Assembly: GCA_028554645.1 (NCBI GenBank)
Contig: JAQOOI010000076.1
Coordinates: forward strand, 558,001-622,000
Reading direction: 5' to 3'
From: Omphalotus guepiniiformis
Taxonomy: Eukaryota > Basidiomycota > Agaricomycetes > Agaricales > Omphalotaceae
Length of the DNA: 64,000 nt
Positions 46,389 to 58,807 of this stretch are shown in pieces. The notes beneath the pieces are model-generated. The model had not been told where the DNA came from, made no database searches, and saw nothing but the letters and a program-made list of their open reading frames with translations. A program made the translations under genes and the position numbers. The stretch's first letter is position 1; each line of letters begins with the position of its first letter.

Positions 46389-47762
46389 ATGCCTGCTAAT
46401 AGGACAATCTACGTTACTCCAATTGATAGTGAAGGCAAAGTACGCTGTTATACCCACGAACTTGAGGCTGCCCGTAGAGTTAGCCAGAAAGCTACCAGTT
46501 TGGATCGGTAAAACTCTCTTCACCGTATCTCAAGTCTATCCTGATAGGTTTCCAAACTCTAGTGAATTTTTTTGTTGCTCAAAGGACATTGACGATCCGG
46601 AACGGTGTGAGTTCTTTTGTGAGTCTCAAGCTCTGTCCTTGAGTGCTATCAGTGTCTCACGCAGCATTGGTTCATTCGTAGTCTGGGCAGACGATTTGAT
46701 AGCTGGAAGTTCACAATCATCCAATATTACTCTACGCTCGCAGGACATGGTTTTTGAAGAGGCTAGCGATGCAATGAGTCGCAAACGAATTCCGTCCTCG
46801 TACAACCAGTCCCCAAATTCCAAGCGTCCAAAGCAAGAGGCTCCTTCGCAGACTCAGACTTCGAAATCAATGCCATCCACACCAGCTAGACCTTCAAACC
46901 GCAAAGCTATCACTCCTTCGAATCCTGCCTCGCGCGCACTGCGATTATCGCAAATCCGGGCAGCTTTAGCAGAGACAAACGATTCCGATGCACACAAGGA
47001 CTTTGGACAGAGCCAGCCGTCGCCTACGCCTTTATTTAGTCAAGGTACACCTGTGAATCGTCAAAAGACGCCTTCTACGCCTTCAGCCTCTGGGAGAGAC
47101 AAGCGCATGACGGACATCCTACGAGCCTTGTCTTCTGGCGACAACGAAAAACGCCAGACACATGACCCTGACGATGTTTTCAGTTCCTCGACTCAAGTCA
47201 AATTTAAGGACTTCGTTCTTCCTCGAATTGCCTCGCATGGCTTTGCTGCTGAACCAGATGAGGACGACGAACGCTCTTGTGGTCTTCTGACTCCTCCAAG
47301 TTCCCATAGGCCGAAAGACTCCGAATTGACTGGCAACGGCTATTCTCAGACTTCCTCAAGAAATAATGGGAAGGCTAAAGCTAATAGTTTCTGCCACGAG
47401 AGTCTTGAATTGGTGGGTTCTCCTTGAGCGCGTGAACGATTGAAATAAACATCATGAACTAATCCACGAAAAGCCTTTATCCCAAGAAGGCGTCACTCGG
47501 CCTCATCTCCGCGGTAACAATGCGTATTCCGCGCACGAAGAACAAGCTCTTTCGGCGGAAAGCATTACAGAGGTCATAACGAGTCTGCATTCTATACAGT
47601 CTTATGTGAAGAATCTGGAGAGGAAAGTCATCGGACTGGAAAAAAGTAATAGTGCCAAAGCGCAGAAGATTGCTGACCTGCAGCTTGAAATACAGAAGTA
47701 GGTTAATCTACCTCTTTTTCGACTCCTATATCTTACGACTCTCAACTAGATTGCAAACGTGA
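46389..47762 (+). CDS. GRF zinc-finger protein with C-terminal coiled coil
   Basis: Unnamed protein carrying a GRF-type zinc finger, a single-stranded nucleic-acid-binding module found in Topo III, APE2 and NEIL3. The ATG at 46389 gives MPANRTIYVTPIDSEGKVRC. The finger is CYTHELEAARRVSQKATSLD, then, past an intron at about 46509-46550, FPNSSEFFCCSKDIDDPERC and EFF; a second intron at about 46619-46680 leads to WADDLIAGSS. Ligands C-x2-H, C and C fit the GRF form. A Ser/Thr/Pro-rich middle of about 230 residues follows, then, after an intron (47416-47475), a coiled coil: ITEVITSLHSIQSYVKNLER and KVIGLEKSNSAKAQKIADLQ. Stop at 47760-47762. No nuclease or topoisomerase domain is present. Confidence 0.75.
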
Positions 47763-49004
47763 ATCCTATTCTATAAAATCCCCTCAATGGTCTTCAATCC
47801 ATTGCTTAGAAAATGATCTGTCACCTAAAGCGGTTGCCCACACATCGTTTATTCTTGGGAAGATTCACCTCTGGGCAATTGCTCTGAGGTGAACTAGGTG
47901 CATTTTACGGTCACAACTCGGAGTTGGCAAGTCGAATATTCACTGTTGTTGTAATTCCATCATTGTACCAACATCTTGTAATTGCTCTCGACACATCGCT
48001 ATTTATTGACAAATCACGATGCTGCCTCTCGCTGTCACTATCACTAGTTAAGGCAACACTGTCTACTTGAGATGGCTTCGTTTGCGGTGCTGGTCAATAT
48101 TGATTTCATAACAGCTAAGCTGAATGTGTGGGTACAGAAGGAAGTCGTCGACGCTCTAAGGTTACATAAAACGATCTCTCTTGATCTGACGAGGAACCTT
48201 TGAAGATAGACATTGTCGCATAGGTGCAAAAATACCTCATGCACTTCAAAATGTGGGCCTTTGCAGTTCCTAGATTCGGAGCCTGAAGATGGAATTTCGT
48301 GGCAATCGAAATTGTTCTCGTGTTGAAGACAGTCGACATCTACTAGCATCTACTAAACATCTGTCGTCAGCAACTCGACAGCCAGAAGCTGCTACAACAC
48401 CTTCAAGTGTCTGATCCCTCCGCTCATGCGGAAACCATCTGTTTCAAGTTAGCTTTGCTCACCTAGTGGAGCCGGTAATGCACTCAGTTGGGCTTGCCAA
48501 GGACACGGATATCTTTGGTACCCCATGGAAGCATTCAGTCTACAGCCACGGGGCGAAACGGCTCTCCGCTGTCCTGATCTCCGAGCTCGTTGTCGAGAAT
48601 AAAATCATGAATCACTACAGCGATTAAACACGATCGAACTTCGAAGTATCAAGACCTGACTGCGGATGGTTGATTTTTCATTGCGAAGTCGTAATGGTAT
48701 CGAATTAGGACTTTGTTTCGCTCTTACCTGATGGATGAATCATCAAACCCTCCCGACCCAATGGTATGGATCTGAACAGCTACAAGAAGACATGTGCCGA
48801 TGCAAAGTGAATAGTGTTAGCAGGGTCAACAGTACAGTGTATGATAATGTGATGGTGAAATGTCAGTATTGTGGTATACTATTGTCCTTTCACACCTTTC
48901 CTGTCCGCAAGTAGTGCAAGCAAGAGTCCCGGTGAAGATAGTCAAAGAGATAGACACAAAGAGATACAAGTCTACAGCAGAGGCCCGAGACCAGCCATTC
49001 TGAT
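47763..49004. other. Convergent intergenic region without a supported gene
   Basis: About 1.2 kb between the GRF-finger gene (plus) and the Ser/Pro-rich gene (minus). Frames of 74-101 residues near 48044-48349 on the minus strand lack motifs and codon character. I see no RNA gene. Confidence 0.5.
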
Positions 49005-50718
49005 CTAGCAGAATGTTCTCTTGAACCAGAGCATAAATCGTGTCCACCAGCCCCATTGCAGATGATCACTTCGAGGGCTCGAGCTCACCCGCAGGGTCCC
49101 GGTGCCAAACCGGATCACCTTGTCCTCGCTGGGGTCATCGAAACCTTCTTCAAGATCGTGGTTCCTGGTGGTGGATGGAATAGGAAAGTGAGGTGAAGGG
49201 CGTTTGGTGATGTGGGATGGGAACAACTTTAGAAGTCGATGATATTCAACATTTGGAAGATCGGGAGAGGTCCAGACACGCAGATATTCTTCTTCAGTAT
49301 CATCGATACTGAGATCATGCTGCGGGGGCGCATGACTTTCCTCAACAGAGGCAGTTATAGGGCTTAAGGGTTCCTCCAAGACGTCAGATTGTACTTTTGT
49401 GAACAGCGAAGAAGTTTGTGTCGAAAACTGTGAAGAAGAAGATCCAGCTGAGCGCGACAAAACTGGGGTGTCCAAGAAAGGATCGCTGGGAGCTCGACTA
49501 CGGTTTGTACGAACAGCCTTTGTACCCTTATCGGAGAAGAGTGGCTGTGATTGAGAACGCAAATGGATAGGGCTTGCGTCACGGTATATATCATTGCTAT
49601 TTGGAGTGGAGGAGCGTCTGGAAGAAGGGGTCTCCTCAAAGGCTAAAACCTGATAGTACAAGTATCGTTAAATTTGGTGAGTTTACAGTATGAGAAAACT
49701 GACCCCTTTGAGAACGTCAATGGCTTCGAGCATGAAATCCTTCCCTCTTAATGAATCAAATGTCAGTTCGTTGGCATCCAAGACCATCGTTCACTCACGC
49801 TGCTTCTTTCAATACTGCATCATCAAATTGCCATTCTATTCTATGCTTTCCCGCCCCGCCCTTTCTCTCAGAGACGACCTGGAGACGCATTAGGGCCCAC
49901 ACTAATCCCCCAACGAGGTGAGTATCTCAAAATAAAATAAATTCGTGCACATAGAGCTTACAAGCTTGAAAGAATGGTTGAGGGCCTGGCATACCCAAGG
50001 TGCACCAGCTTCGGATAAAACGCTCAAAGCGTAGGTATCGTTCTGAGCCAAACTGTAAACAAGGTATGTTCTGAAGCCAGAACGTTCCTGTAGCCTACCT
50101 TTCTGAGCAGCTGACCCATGAGGATCCATTCTGCAGTGAGGATTTAACGAACCGCCGGGCTGGGTTGCACTTAGGTGCGCTTTGAATTCTGCGGTCCTTC
50201 TCGCGTTCACAGAACGATGGTAGGCAGAGCGAATGGAAGCCTGTGCGCGAGAATAAGGTGCACGTTGAGACGGAGGAAGATTTGCCATAGTTTGGGTCAT
50301 AAGCCTTCCCGATTCCTCGTCTTGATTGAAATACCTGTAGGACATCATATGCAAACGACTCGCCAAAACAGCAAAATGAGATTTACCACGAGCGACAGTG
50401 TTCAGAAAACTTCTCCAGATCACTCGAGGCGACTCCTGCTGGGGTCACAGATCGCCTTCGACGGCCTGGAGGTGGGGTCGGGCGGCCATTTCGTCGAAAC
50501 TCTGATCTCCCAGGGGAAGTTGGAGGGGAGTTCAAGCGATACAGTGAGGTTGGGCTACTAGGGGGTGATATTGAGGAAGCAGAAGGAATGTCGTAAAGGA
50601 GTGTAGGAGACGGTAGAGAGCTAAGACCCGCTGGCGAAGTAAAAGAATGTTCAAAACGCAGAGGCACAGGCGGTTGGCGAGATCGTGAATTTTCGAGACG
50701 ATACGAGGGTTCAACCAT
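49005..50718 (-). CDS. Conserved-looking fungal protein of unknown function
   Basis: Not assigned. The ATG at 50718 gives MVEPSYRLENSRSRQPPVPL and a Ser/Pro-rich leader with many SP and TP sites, then ANLPPSQRAPYSRAQASIRS and a basic helix. Past a poorly resolved join near 50080-50130 comes ERYLRFERFIRSWCTLGMPG, PQPFFQA, then GLVWALMRLQVVSERKGGAG, KHRIEWQFDDAVLKEAA, KDFMLEAIDVLKGVLAFEET. These central segments look like a folded helical domain. A second disordered part with phospho-site-like SP motifs follows and the end is WGWWTRFMLWFKRTFC, stop at 49005. The aromatic, basic terminus could be a membrane-binding helix. Introns lie near 49662-49700, 49750-49800 and 49890-49960. Confidence 0.65.
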
Positions 50719-52238
50719 GCTCTACGGCATACAAAAGTTAACAGATAAGGCGATGACCAAGGAGTACTTGGTCGACGGCAACGACAACGACGACGACAAA
50801 GAGAAAGAACAGGCGGCAAGCGGCCGGCCCATTTCTGCCCGCCTCGCGCTCGACGAGTGTCTCTGAGTAATGTCCAGCTGGTCATCTTCAGATCACGTGA
50901 GCTTCGGAAAGTCGGTTTTTCTTGGCCGGCCGGACAGGAGGTATTGATCCGTAAATTTCTCACACTTAAGCATATAAGCTGGTTCGCTTGTCTGGCGTTC
51001 TGCCGCCGGCTTTCGGGGATCAGCCTGACCCGATCGGCCCCTAATTTCCCGATCATGAGTTGGTTCGCGACTTTAGGACGAAAAGCTGTACGTTGGTATC
51101 GACATCCCTCTCTGCTCCGATGCTTGAACAAAACCATATTCATCCTGATCACACTGGTAACAATACGAAACTCTACGAAAGTACTTCCGTTAACAAGTGC
51201 CTGAACATGAATACATCTTGCCCTGCGACTCAAAGCCTATAACAGCTGTGCTCAAGACGTGAGCTTGATTCTTGTGATGTCCGAGGAGTACATAGGGTTG
51301 CAAGAGCCTCACGACAGGTTTCGTGATCAATCCGCATCTCGTCCGGAAGAGAGAAGAACTTGCCTGTCCCGGGTAAAGGCGATATATGTCTGCAAGTATT
51401 AGACTCCAGACTGAGAATGGACCGAGCGCCCGAGGTCTAATAATTCAAATTTGACGAGGTTTGAGGAGGATTTGGCGCTATGAGGGCGTCATTCACCTTC
51501 CAAAGCTAATTATTATTTCTTTCGAACCCACGACATAGCCCATGTGGAAGACAATTCCAGTGCCGTCATCAGATATATAGCACATAGAGGTTCGCTGATA
51601 TTCTAGAGTAAGAAGGAAACCATAACCAGTAACTGATACCCAGAGTACCATCAGGCACTGCAGAGAGAGAGGGAGGATGTCGATCTATATAGAGTACGGA
51701 TTGACTCAGCAGCACTTGAACCATATCTACCTGTCGAGCTCCGTGTTGTCACGAAAAGTCAGAACAAGTGTGTGTACCTATCAACGTGTAAGTAACGTAA
51801 GACAAGTACACCCGCGTGGTTACCAAGCGCAATGTCATTGCGAATATGTAGAGGAAATTACGGAAGAAGAGGAGAGAGAGAAGAAACGAGGACCTGAAGA
51901 AGAAAGAAAAGTATGTAGATAAAAGAAGCAGAAGAACCGGACGGCTATTGAAGATAGATGATAACTACTGCGGGAGATACCGACTGTGTTGGATCAGATG
52001 AAATCTAAAACCGCCGAAAGAGGACGGAGAGTGCCATAAGGTGCTGGAGAGAAATAAGAAAGGAGCCAATCGGGGACGAAGAGCAAGAATTCGGAGCGGT
52101 ATCGAAAAAAAAAAGAGACTTACCGATAGGCTGAAGAAGAGAAAAGGGGCGAGAAGGAAATAAAGAGACATAAGAGAGTATAAAATGGAGGAGAGTAGCT
52201 GAAGGAGGCTGAGAGGTTTACTGAGGTTTACGGAGAGA
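50719..52238. other. Divergent intergenic region upstream of the CSL gene
   Basis: About 1.5 kb between two divergent genes, large for this window. The right 400 bp (51850-52240) is strongly purine-rich on the plus strand (GAAGAAGAGGAGAGAGAGAAG, AAAAAAAAAGAGAC), as often seen in long leaders of fungal regulators. An overlapping minus-strand frame (50532-51233) has no motif. No RNA gene recognised. Confidence 0.5.
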
Positions 52239-55200
52239 ATGGCCCAAACAGCAGCCTGGCTTCCCTCGGCAATCGCCGAACGCCGATCAGAATTTGGTGA
52301 CAACCCCGCACATTCCTCTTCCTCAGTCGCGCCTCGTCCTATTCCTCCTCCCTCTGACCTCTCCCGCTGGGATCTAGCTGACATCCTTAATCCTACAAGT
52401 AACAGAGAGAGAAAGCTCTCTATGGACTTTTCTTCTTCTTCTTCAACTCACCACCATCATCCTATCTATTCACAGCCAGATATTGACCATCCTTTTGCTT
52501 CCATACATCCCTCTGACCCGGTATGTTTCCTTTCTTTTCTCCTTCGTTCCTATCTCATTTCTCTCTAGGAGCATTCTACTTATGACCTCTTCTCTCACAA
52601 TCCCCAGGCTTCCTTTGGGGCGCGCTACCGCGGAAACGCGTCTTCGTCTTCTTCTCTTGCTCCTACCTATGGTCTGAATGGCGACACTATCTACTCTCAG
52701 CCCTCATTCAATGACTCGGTGCCCTCTTTTGGCAGCTCTAATGGCAATCCGTATGATATGATCAACAGCTTGCCCTCTTCCTACGGTAGTGGCAAGGTTT
52801 CTCCTCTCACCCCAAGCGATCCAGTCGGTCCTATGCAGTCGCCTTTTCCGGGCAGTGGCAAAGACTATCCAACACAGAACTATCCTGATTTCAGCCAGGA
52901 CCGTCGTCTCTCAGGCAACTATCCTTCGGATATCTCTGAAGACTTTGCTATGGGCAACGTAAACAGCAATATGCCGTTCCCGCCCTCTGCGCTTCAGCAC
53001 TTTAGCGATCGTCTTGGTCGTTTCCAGCCTAGTCACCCTTCCGGCCCTAACTCTGCTATGCCTACCGCCCATAATCCTGATATATTGCGCAGTGTTGCGC
53101 CTCATGCTACTCATGGCTACCGCCCGGACAACGGCGTCAATGGCTTCGATGACATGCACTACATTGGCAACTCCCATACTGATTTTCGTATGTCTGGAGT
53201 TGACGAGCAACTTGCTCGAGTGGGCCTACGGGGTCCTTCGATCATGGGTGCTTCCAGCGACTTGCAGACCTTCATTCGGTACATATCTGACACACCCATT
53301 TGACTGTGATTAATCATCTTTTTTTTTTTCTCTCTCTAGTCCCTATCTCGATCAGTACGTCCGTACTCCCAACCGGTTGGCGTTCGGCGAGAGGACTGTC
53401 ATAGTCATGTCAAGCAAAGTCGCCCAAAAGTCTTATGGCACGGAAAAGCGGTAGGTGTTTTATAGGCTAATCACTCCTGCGCCCAAAGCCTCATAATACG
53501 CTGTAGATTTCTCTGTCCTCCCCCCACCGCTATCATGATTGGTAATTCATGGTGGAGTGAAGTTCTTCGCCGAGGTGAAGAACCAAAACTATGCCCACCT
53601 CGGGTCGTAATTTCCATATCCGGTGAACCTGCGCCTCAGGAAGGCTCAATTGAATGGACAGGGTCATCAGGAAAGTCGTTTGATGTCAGCGACCCGCCTA
53701 ACGGAACGACGTATATTGGCCGCTGCGTCGGCAAGCAGCTCTTTATCTCCGACGTCGACGAGAAGAAGAAGAAGGTGGAGGCACTGGTTAAGATCACTGC
53801 GCCTGCCTCGGACGATGAGCCTGAGCGAGTTATTGGTGTCTTTCCCAGTAGACCGATCAAGGTGATTAGCAAACCCAGCAAGAAAAGGCAAAGCGCAAAG
53901 AACTTGGAACGTAAGTGGCTTTAACAATTATGTGATCAGATGATTTAGCGGTGGTTTTCTGTCTTCTAGTCTGTATCAATCACGGTTCGACGATTTCGTT
54001 ATTTCACCGGTTGCGATCTCAGACAGTTTCGACCAAGTATCTCTGTGTCTCTGGCTCAGGCTCTTCGTTTAAAGGCTCCGATGGTGCGCCGTTGATGGGT
54101 CTTGATCAAAGGTCCAGGTCAAGTACGCCCTCTTTCATAGCTCGTACAGCCAGCTGGGGTGAGCTCTTTGTCGTTTTTCGGTGTTTTGGAGTGCTAATGA
54201 ATGTATAAATTAGATCCTTTTGTCATGTATATCGTAGACGTGAACAAACCGTCCGGCGGTATCGATGCGCCTCCACCTCCCGCGCCACAGCCTGATTATC
54301 CTTCTCCCCCTCCGAACGCCATTCCATTCACCAACAACGGCTCACAGATACCTATATACTACAATCAGACGGTCGTTCTGCAATGCCTAACATCTGGTGT
54401 TGTGAGTCCAGTCCTTATCATTCGCAAGGTCGACCATCAGACTACTGTTGTTGGCGGTGGATTGCAAGAAGGCGCTAAAGGCGTCGCAGACCATTACTGT
54501 TCGCCTGGTGAGGTTTGCGGTGACCCAGTTTCTCAGCTACATAAAATTGCCTTTGAAGTCTACGACGGGTCCAAGGGACTGCCTGAACCAGGTACACCTG
54601 GCCTGACAGGCGCATTCTTGTCATGTATGGGAGAGAAGGTGAATACCTATCGTCCGATAGATGGCCGCCAATGGAACAATAGCAGCCTTGGCTCGGGATC
54701 TCCAGGTTTACCTGGCTCGCCCATTTCATCTACCCCAGTATCCTCAAACGGAAGCGAATATTTCGGTCACGGCGGTATCGACAGCACTCCGGAGTCTCCT
54801 TCCTCACCGGACTTTTTGTCTAACGACGGAGGTCGTGTCAAGAAGAAACGTGGAAGCTCGAGCGCTGGTGGAGTTACTAAGAACGTGACGAAGGGTCGCA
54901 GACGTCCCAGTTCCGCTGGATCAGTAACTTCAGGGCGTCGTGGCTCTTCCAGCGACTCTGGTGCTTCTTCCGGCGCATTGTGGCAAGTCGATATCGGTGA
55001 GACGAGCGTCTGGACCATCGTGGGCACAGGTATATTTAGGAATCTATTTTTTTCTGTAACTGAACTAATGTTGCTGTTCCTAGATCAAGTTAGATACAAC
55101 TTCTATGTACCTCCCGTTCTCTTCGACAATCAACACGCACCTCAGACCAGTTCCTTCCCGATACCGTCTAAACCAGTCACACCTTTCCCAGGTGTTGTCA

Positions 55201-55499
55201 AGTATCTGCCCCCTGATCGGGCCAGTGAAGCTCCAAAAACAAATTGCGCCTCGTCGCGAGCCATGCTTTCAAAGCCGAATCCTCACGCATCGAAGATGCT
55301 GACAGTATACGGAGAGAACTTTTCCAAGACTGACCCAGTCAGCGTGTTCTTTGGTTCGGAGCCTTCTCCGTACGTGGAGGTCCGATGTACTGAGGTTTTG
55401 GGATGTCTTCCGCCAGAATCCCAGGTTGCGAAACGTCGTCCGATTATACTCATTCGGTCCGATGGTGTTGTTTTTCCCTCGAACACGATGTATCCTTAG
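52239..55499 (+). CDS. CSL (CBF1/RBP-Jk/Suppressor of Hairless/Lag-1) transcription factor, fungal type
   Basis: DNA-binding protein of the CSL family, known in animals as the Notch effector and in fission yeast as Cbf11/Cbf12. A long Ser/Pro/Asn-rich N-terminus (about 350 residues) comes first. The Rel-homology N-terminal part then reads FIR spliced to PYLDQYVRTPNRLAFGERTV, VAQKSYGTEKR, FLCPPPTAIMIGNSWW, the CSL signature. The beta-trefoil region has YIGRCVGKQLFISDVDEKKK and CINHGSTISLFHRLRSQTVS, TKYLCVSG, QTVVLQCLTSGVVSPVLIIR and ADHYCSPGEVCGDPVSQLHK. A large Ser-rich insert (about 54690-54970) precedes WQVDIGETSVWTIVGT. The C-terminal TIG domain is KMLTVYGENFSKTDPVSVFF; stop at 55499. Seven or so introns. 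Class (Cbf11- or Cbf12-like) is not decided; the long N-terminus leans to Cbf12. Confidence 0.93.
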
Positions 55500-55879
55500 T
55501 GATCCTATTATTGTTGATCCACTTGTCTTGCTTGTGCTGTCATCTCTGCTGCTCTTTGTGCATTGCTATTCCCTATTATTGTTTTTTCCATTCCCTTTGC
55601 TCGGATAGTATGTAGTATGTATTATTGTGGACACTAAATCATGTTTGTCTATACTTTCGTTCTCTTCACCTGGATTACTTATTTTGATATAACGTATGGT
55701 CATAAAACTTGCTATAGACAATATTCCTTGTGATTTCCTTGTGCAACGTCTTGCTCAGTGAATGAAGATAGAAAGCAATAAGAAGATTGAGAATCAAAAA
55801 TCGAGAATCAGTGGCTCTCCGTGTCACGTGCTTTAATCTAATCACCACTCTTGCTGGCGCTTGTTGGGGTCGACCTCTA
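55500..55879. other. Intergenic region with CACGTG
   Basis: Between two plus-strand genes. The left part is T-rich and fits the CSL 3' untranslated region. A palindromic CACGTG lies at 55825-55830, about 50 bp before the next ATG. No ORF. Confidence 0.5.
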
Positions 55880-56555
55880 ATGATGAGCTACTACTCCCTT
55901 TCGACCGCACCGTCTTATATATGGTCTTGCTACGTCGAATACCTCTGGAACTACAAGCCAAGCTCTGCAGTCGCTAATATCGCCTATACTTTCCGTGTGC
56001 TTGCTGTTCTGTTGATTCTTCCAATCTTGATTCTCACTCTTCTGGTGCGTCAATCGTGAAATCATACTTTTCTTCCTTGGATGACATTGTTTACCTCAGG
56101 ACATTGCTTCATACGGTATCGCCCGTACGTTGGGCGTCATCGACGATGTCAAAGCGTCCACTAGTGACAAGCAAACCATACACACGACGGTCGACGCCCC
56201 TGACATTCACGTCCACGGACCTCGTCTTGAATACTCAGGCTCCGCGGATAGTGATAATGCCGTGAATAAAACCTACTTCGACAGCAGTCAGTCCTCACTG
56301 ACGTCGCTGACCCCCGGTCCGCACGCCGACGCACTCACAGTTTCACCGCCCGAGTATTTTACTTCGGAAGAGAACAGCTTGAAACTATCGGGGGTTGGCG
56401 TATTCTCCCCTGCATCATCTCGACCACCTTCTCCTACTCTCAGTCGTCGTCAATTGTATCCTGAAAGCAAATTCTCGCTCCATGAAGTAGAGACGGATGA
56501 AGGTCTGCATTTCAGGAAGAGGACTAAACAAGGCGGTGAGCACGATGCTCAGTGA
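55880..56555 (+). CDS. Single-pass membrane protein of unknown function
   Basis: Unrecognised. The ATG at 55880 gives MMSYYSLSTAPSYIWSCYVE and a hydrophobic segment IAYTFRVLAVLLILPILILT that fits one membrane helix. An intron with GTGCGT donor and CAG acceptor (about 56045-56099) joins it to DIASYGIARTLGVIDDVKAS. The rest is polar with many Ser, Thr and Pro (LKLSGVGVFSPASSRPPSPT) and a basic end (FRKRTKQGGEHDAQ), stop at 56555. About 205 residues. The plan, a short N-terminal anchor with a phospho-site-rich tail facing the other side, is common for small fungal ER or vacuole proteins, but no function can be given. Confidence 0.65.
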
Positions 56556-56819
56556 ACTACGACACTCCTTCGTTTGGAAAGAAGCAAGTTTTGAACTTGC
56601 ATAGCTGTCTTTTCCCTGTCATGTCAATTCTGTCCATTGCTTGTTACGAGTGGATTGCTTCAAGAAGGGTTGCGATGATTTGCATTCGTGCTACGTGTGC
56701 GAGAAAACGTCTGGAAGGGTACAACAGGAGAATGCGCTCTATGATATCGCTACAATGTTCAACGCTTTGGCATCAAGTAAAGTACAAAATGTTATGTACA
56801 GATTACAAGTACTACACGT

Positions 56820-58674
<1,855 letters not shown>

Positions 58675-58807
58675 TGGATCTTTATGCTTGAAACGCTTAT
58701 GACTCACACCAAGAATACAATGTGCTTATGTCAGCTTCTCATCACGAGACCAATGTCAAAGCAATGAATTTCAATCTGTTTACATAAGGTATATAGTTCT
58801 ACTACCC

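Noticed and set aside
50532..51233. Minus-strand frame of 233 residues upstream of the Ser/Pro-rich gene
   Set aside because: It overlaps the first exon of that gene in another frame and is Arg/Leu/Cys-rich in the manner of a shadow frame.
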